Assembly (NCBI GenBank): GCA_000437555.1
Contig: FR901020.1
Location: 19,536-27,475 of the forward strand
From: Acidaminococcus sp. CAG:917
GTDB taxonomy: Bacteria; Bacillota; Clostridia; Christensenellales; CAG-917
Direction of reading: 5' to 3'
DNA: 7,940 nucleotides
In this document: in pieces, positions 6,290 through 7,940 of the stretch
How positions within the stretch are numbered: the stretch's first letter is position 1
Layout: every line of letters begins with the position of its first letter
The notes under the pieces: model-generated
What the model saw: only the letters and a program-made list of their open reading frames with translations
Database searches by the model: none
What the model was told of the DNA's origin: nothing
Translations under genes and position numbers: made by a program

Positions 6290-7243
6290 TTAGTCGTCCT
6301 CCCCGATTTTCATAATCTTTCTGAGCCTGTGAGCCAGACAGCTTTTGGATATTCCTATAAGCTCGGCAAGCTCGGACATGGAAGCGGTGGGATTATTCAG
6401 TCTGGAGAGCGCAACTTCTTTTAAAGGAGCGCCGAGCGAATCGAGTCCGCTTTCCTCTTCTATTTTCTGAATGGTAAGTATCTGCTTGGCCGCAGCTTCA
6501 AAAGTCTTGTCGAGGTTTGCCGCCTCACAGATAACGCCCCTGTTTATAGAGTTATTTAATTCCCTGTCCGCGATAATCTTTTTCAACTCAAGCGCAGCGT
6601 CGGTAAGTGAAAGCGTTGCTAAAAACGAGAGTAAAACGTCTTTGTCTTTGGCGTACACTATATTGTTAACACCTCTTTGCGCCACCTTGAAATTTAATCC
6701 GAAACGCTCGAGCAAAGCCTTTATATCCTCCGCCTCTTTTTCGTCGGCTACCTGAAATTCAACATGGTAGCCTCCGTGCGAGCCTTCGGTTGTCTGCGGA
6801 ACGTATATACTTCCAGCGGTTAAAAAAAGGCCCTTAAGATAAGCTTTTGCACAACAAGTGTTTTTGACAAGTTCGGGAGAAATTCCCCTGACAAAGGACG
6901 AGAAACTGTCGCCGTCCGCTTGCATAAGTCCGCATTCGGTCAAAACGTCCAAAGTGAGTCCTTGCGGAAGCTTGACGAAATACACGTCCTCGCCGCTCTT
7001 GACGCCGCCCTTTACTTTGGATTTTTCAATCTCCACCTCGGAAAGATAAAGCTGTTTGACCAAAAAAGCGACCTTTTCAGCCACCTGTAAATCGCCCGTT
7101 GTAATTTTCAGATACCGTGAATTTTTTTCAATCTCCACCGTGCCGTAACTTTTAACGACGGCGGACAAAAAAGCTCTTTTACAACAATCGTTTTGTATAT
7201 GAAAAGATTTGATTTCTAAGGTTACACTTTCTTTAAACGTCAT
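6290..7243 (-). CDS. whiA: Sporulation/cell-division regulator WhiA
   Basis: WhiA is a conserved Gram-positive DNA-binding protein. It is a sporulation transcription factor in Streptomyces and affects division and chromosome segregation in Bacillus. The 317 residues match the usual length. The N-terminal half is a LAGLIDADG-like fold with two copies of its signature: CCKRAFLSAVV (20-30) and CCAKAYLKGLFLTAGS (130-145). The segment NNSINRGVICEAANLDKT (230-247) matches the conserved asparagine-rich stretch of the family. The C-terminal helix-turn-helix spans about 278-312 and includes SMSELAELIGISKS. Homing-endonuclease activity is not expected in this family. The start overlaps the upstream gene by ATGA, with only a weak GTGAG ahead of it, so translation is probably coupled. 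Clostridia often have rapZ and yvcK just before whiA; here the adjacent gene is a PHP phosphoesterase. Confidence 0.95.
   Translation of the reverse strand: MTFKESVTLEIKSFHIQNDCCKRAFLSAVVKSYGTVEIEKNSRYLKITTGDLQVAEKVAFLVKQLYLSEVEIEKSKVKGGVKSGEDVYFVKLPQGLTLDVLTECGLMQADGDSFSSFVRGISPELVKNTCCAKAYLKGLFLTAGSIYVPQTTEGSHGGYHVEFQVADEKEAEDIKALLERFGLNFKVAQRGVNNIVYAKDKDVLLSFLATLSLTDAALELKKIIADRELNNSINRGVICEAANLDKTFEAAAKQILTIQKIEEESGLDSLGAPLKEVALSRLNNPTASMSELAELIGISKSCLAHRLRKIMKIGEDD
6298..6304 (-). promoter_or_regulatory. Ribosome binding site of dnaE inside the whiA tail
   Basis: GGGGAGG lies 8 nt before the dnaE ATG and is formed by the last codons of whiA (Ile-Gly-Glu-Asp-Asp). The whiA stop TAA (6292-6290) directly touches the dnaE ATG. 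The strength and spacing of this site settle the dnaE start. Confidence 0.8.
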
Positions 7244-7940
7244 TTTTTTCTCACGTTAAGTTCGAGGTCAACCCCGACTATTTTATCATAAGGTATTTTA
7301 TATTTTTCCACCACTTGCGACACTCTGTCGAACACGCCTATTTTTTGAGCTTTGTGGGCGTCGCTTCCCAAAATGAATTTTACGCCGCAGCGCAGAGCCT
7401 CTTCAATCATAGGCTCTAGTGTCTCGATATGTTTTTCGTTAAGCTCAATATGCACCCCGAGCGAAGCGGCGCATTCAAACAAAGGCTTGGGCTCCACTTT
7501 TGTCCTGTGCCCTATATGACAAAGAACGTCCACGGGATATCTTTCCATTGCTTTGATAAATGCCTGAGTATTAAGTTTGGTAAGATTTGGGTCGTTTGCT
7601 TTTGTCCAGCCGTTTTTCAAGATAAAAGCTTTTCTGTCACGACCGTCGCCTTTGGTGACAAAGCGGTGGAAACCGAGGCTTAGCATATCCAAAGATGAAA
7701 ACAAGTCGCCGGGGACGTCAATTTCACCTTCAAAATTTAAAATGTTAGCCTCTATCGACTGAATTCCTTTAAGTCTTTGATTCTTTAAATTAAGACTTTC
7801 GATTTCTTTTCTTTGCGATTTGAGTTTTTCCCTTGTAGCGCCCACGAAATAACTTCTGAAAGAGTGGTCGCATGTAGCAAGCGTCGTCAACCCGATACGG
7901 TCGGCAACCGAAAAAGCGTCCTCTATTTTCGTTTTAGAGT
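7240..7940 (-). CDS. PHP-domain metal-dependent phosphoesterase (YcdX-like), N-terminus missing
   Basis: The frame is open to the window edge and shows 232 residues. A TTG at 7890-7888 looks like a start but is internal, because in-frame sequence before it (around VADRIGL) matches the helix that precedes the second PHP motif. About 13 to 20 residues, including the first His-x-His, should lie outside. In fragment numbering the motifs are CDH (23-25), IEANI (62-66), GFH (89-91), CHIGH (140-144) and LGSDAH (190-195). The order and spacing resemble E. coli YcdX and its clostridial relatives, which bind three metal ions and hydrolyse phosphate esters. The substrate is unknown. It is less likely to be histidinol phosphatase, as no histidine genes are near. 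The stop overlaps the whiA start. Confidence 0.82.
   Translation of the reverse strand, partial: SKTKIEDAFSVADRIGLTTLATCDHSFRSYFVGATREKLKSQRKEIESLNLKNQRLKGIQSIEANILNFEGEIDVPGDLFSSLDMLSLGFHRFVTKGDGRDRKAFILKNGWTKANDPNLTKLNTQAFIKAMERYPVDVLCHIGHRTKVEPKPLFECAASLGVHIELNEKHIETLEPMIEEALRCGVKFILGSDAHKAQKIGVFDRVSQVVEKYKIPYDKIVGVDLELNVRKK

Noticed and set aside
6290..7243. Homing endonuclease or mobile intron in the LAGLIDADG-like protein
   Set aside because: The protein has the full WhiA architecture with a C-terminal helix-turn-helix and sits in its normal operon context. The LAGLIDADG-like fold is an inherited part of WhiA.
7888..7890. TTG as the start codon of the PHP phosphoesterase
   Set aside because: In-frame sequence upstream stays open to the window edge and continues the expected PHP fold. 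The first His-x-His motif would be missing if translation began here.
1..7940. CRISPR array, tRNA, rRNA, insertion sequence, prophage or defence genes
   Set aside because: I saw no regularly spaced direct repeats, tRNA or rRNA signatures, transposase frames or terminal inverted repeats. Apart from the left-edge spacer, the window is filled by conserved housekeeping genes.

Overview
The window reads as an ordinary chromosomal housekeeping segment from a low-to-mid GC Firmicute, most likely an anaerobic member of the class Clostridia. The evidence is the gene content and order (PHP phosphoesterase, whiA, a PHP-containing dnaE, pfkA), purine-rich Shine-Dalgarno sites and a canonical sigma-A type promoter. 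The species cannot be named from the sequence. Every gene is on the minus strand, so transcription runs from high to low coordinates.

Right part (7940 to 2699): a tightly packed run of three genes. A YcdX-like PHP metal-dependent phosphoesterase, cut by the window edge, overlaps whiA by 4 nt (ATGA). The whiA stop codon directly abuts the dnaE start codon. This is a translationally coupled operon that begins outside the window. DnaE (1196 aa) has all its catalytic aspartates, a clamp-binding QxxLF motif and an intact set of PHP metal ligands. It also has a Gly-to-Val change beside one catalytic aspartate.

Middle (2698 to 2472): a 227-bp intergenic stretch with a near-consensus promoter (TTGACC-17-TATTAT) and about 147 nt of structured 5' leader in front of pfkA. 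I see no terminator after dnaE, so readthrough is also possible.

Left part (2471 to 213): two phosphofructokinases in tandem, 27 bp apart. The first has the ATP-type signature (GGDGS / PGTIDND). The second has the pyrophosphate-type signature (GGNDS / PKTIDND). An intrinsic terminator follows the second gene after 3 nt. Together they would let the cell run the fructose-6-phosphate / fructose-1,6-bisphosphate step either irreversibly with ATP or reversibly with PPi. In many Clostridia pyruvate kinase follows pfkA; here the PPi enzyme takes that place.

Left edge (239 to 1): AT-rich DNA with several inverted repeats, then the probable first 14 codons of another minus-strand gene that I cannot identify. 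I see no mobile element, CRISPR array, tRNA or rRNA, and no evidence of a novel defence or biosynthetic system. The items most worth following are the PFK pair, the pfkA leader and the unusual DnaE residue.
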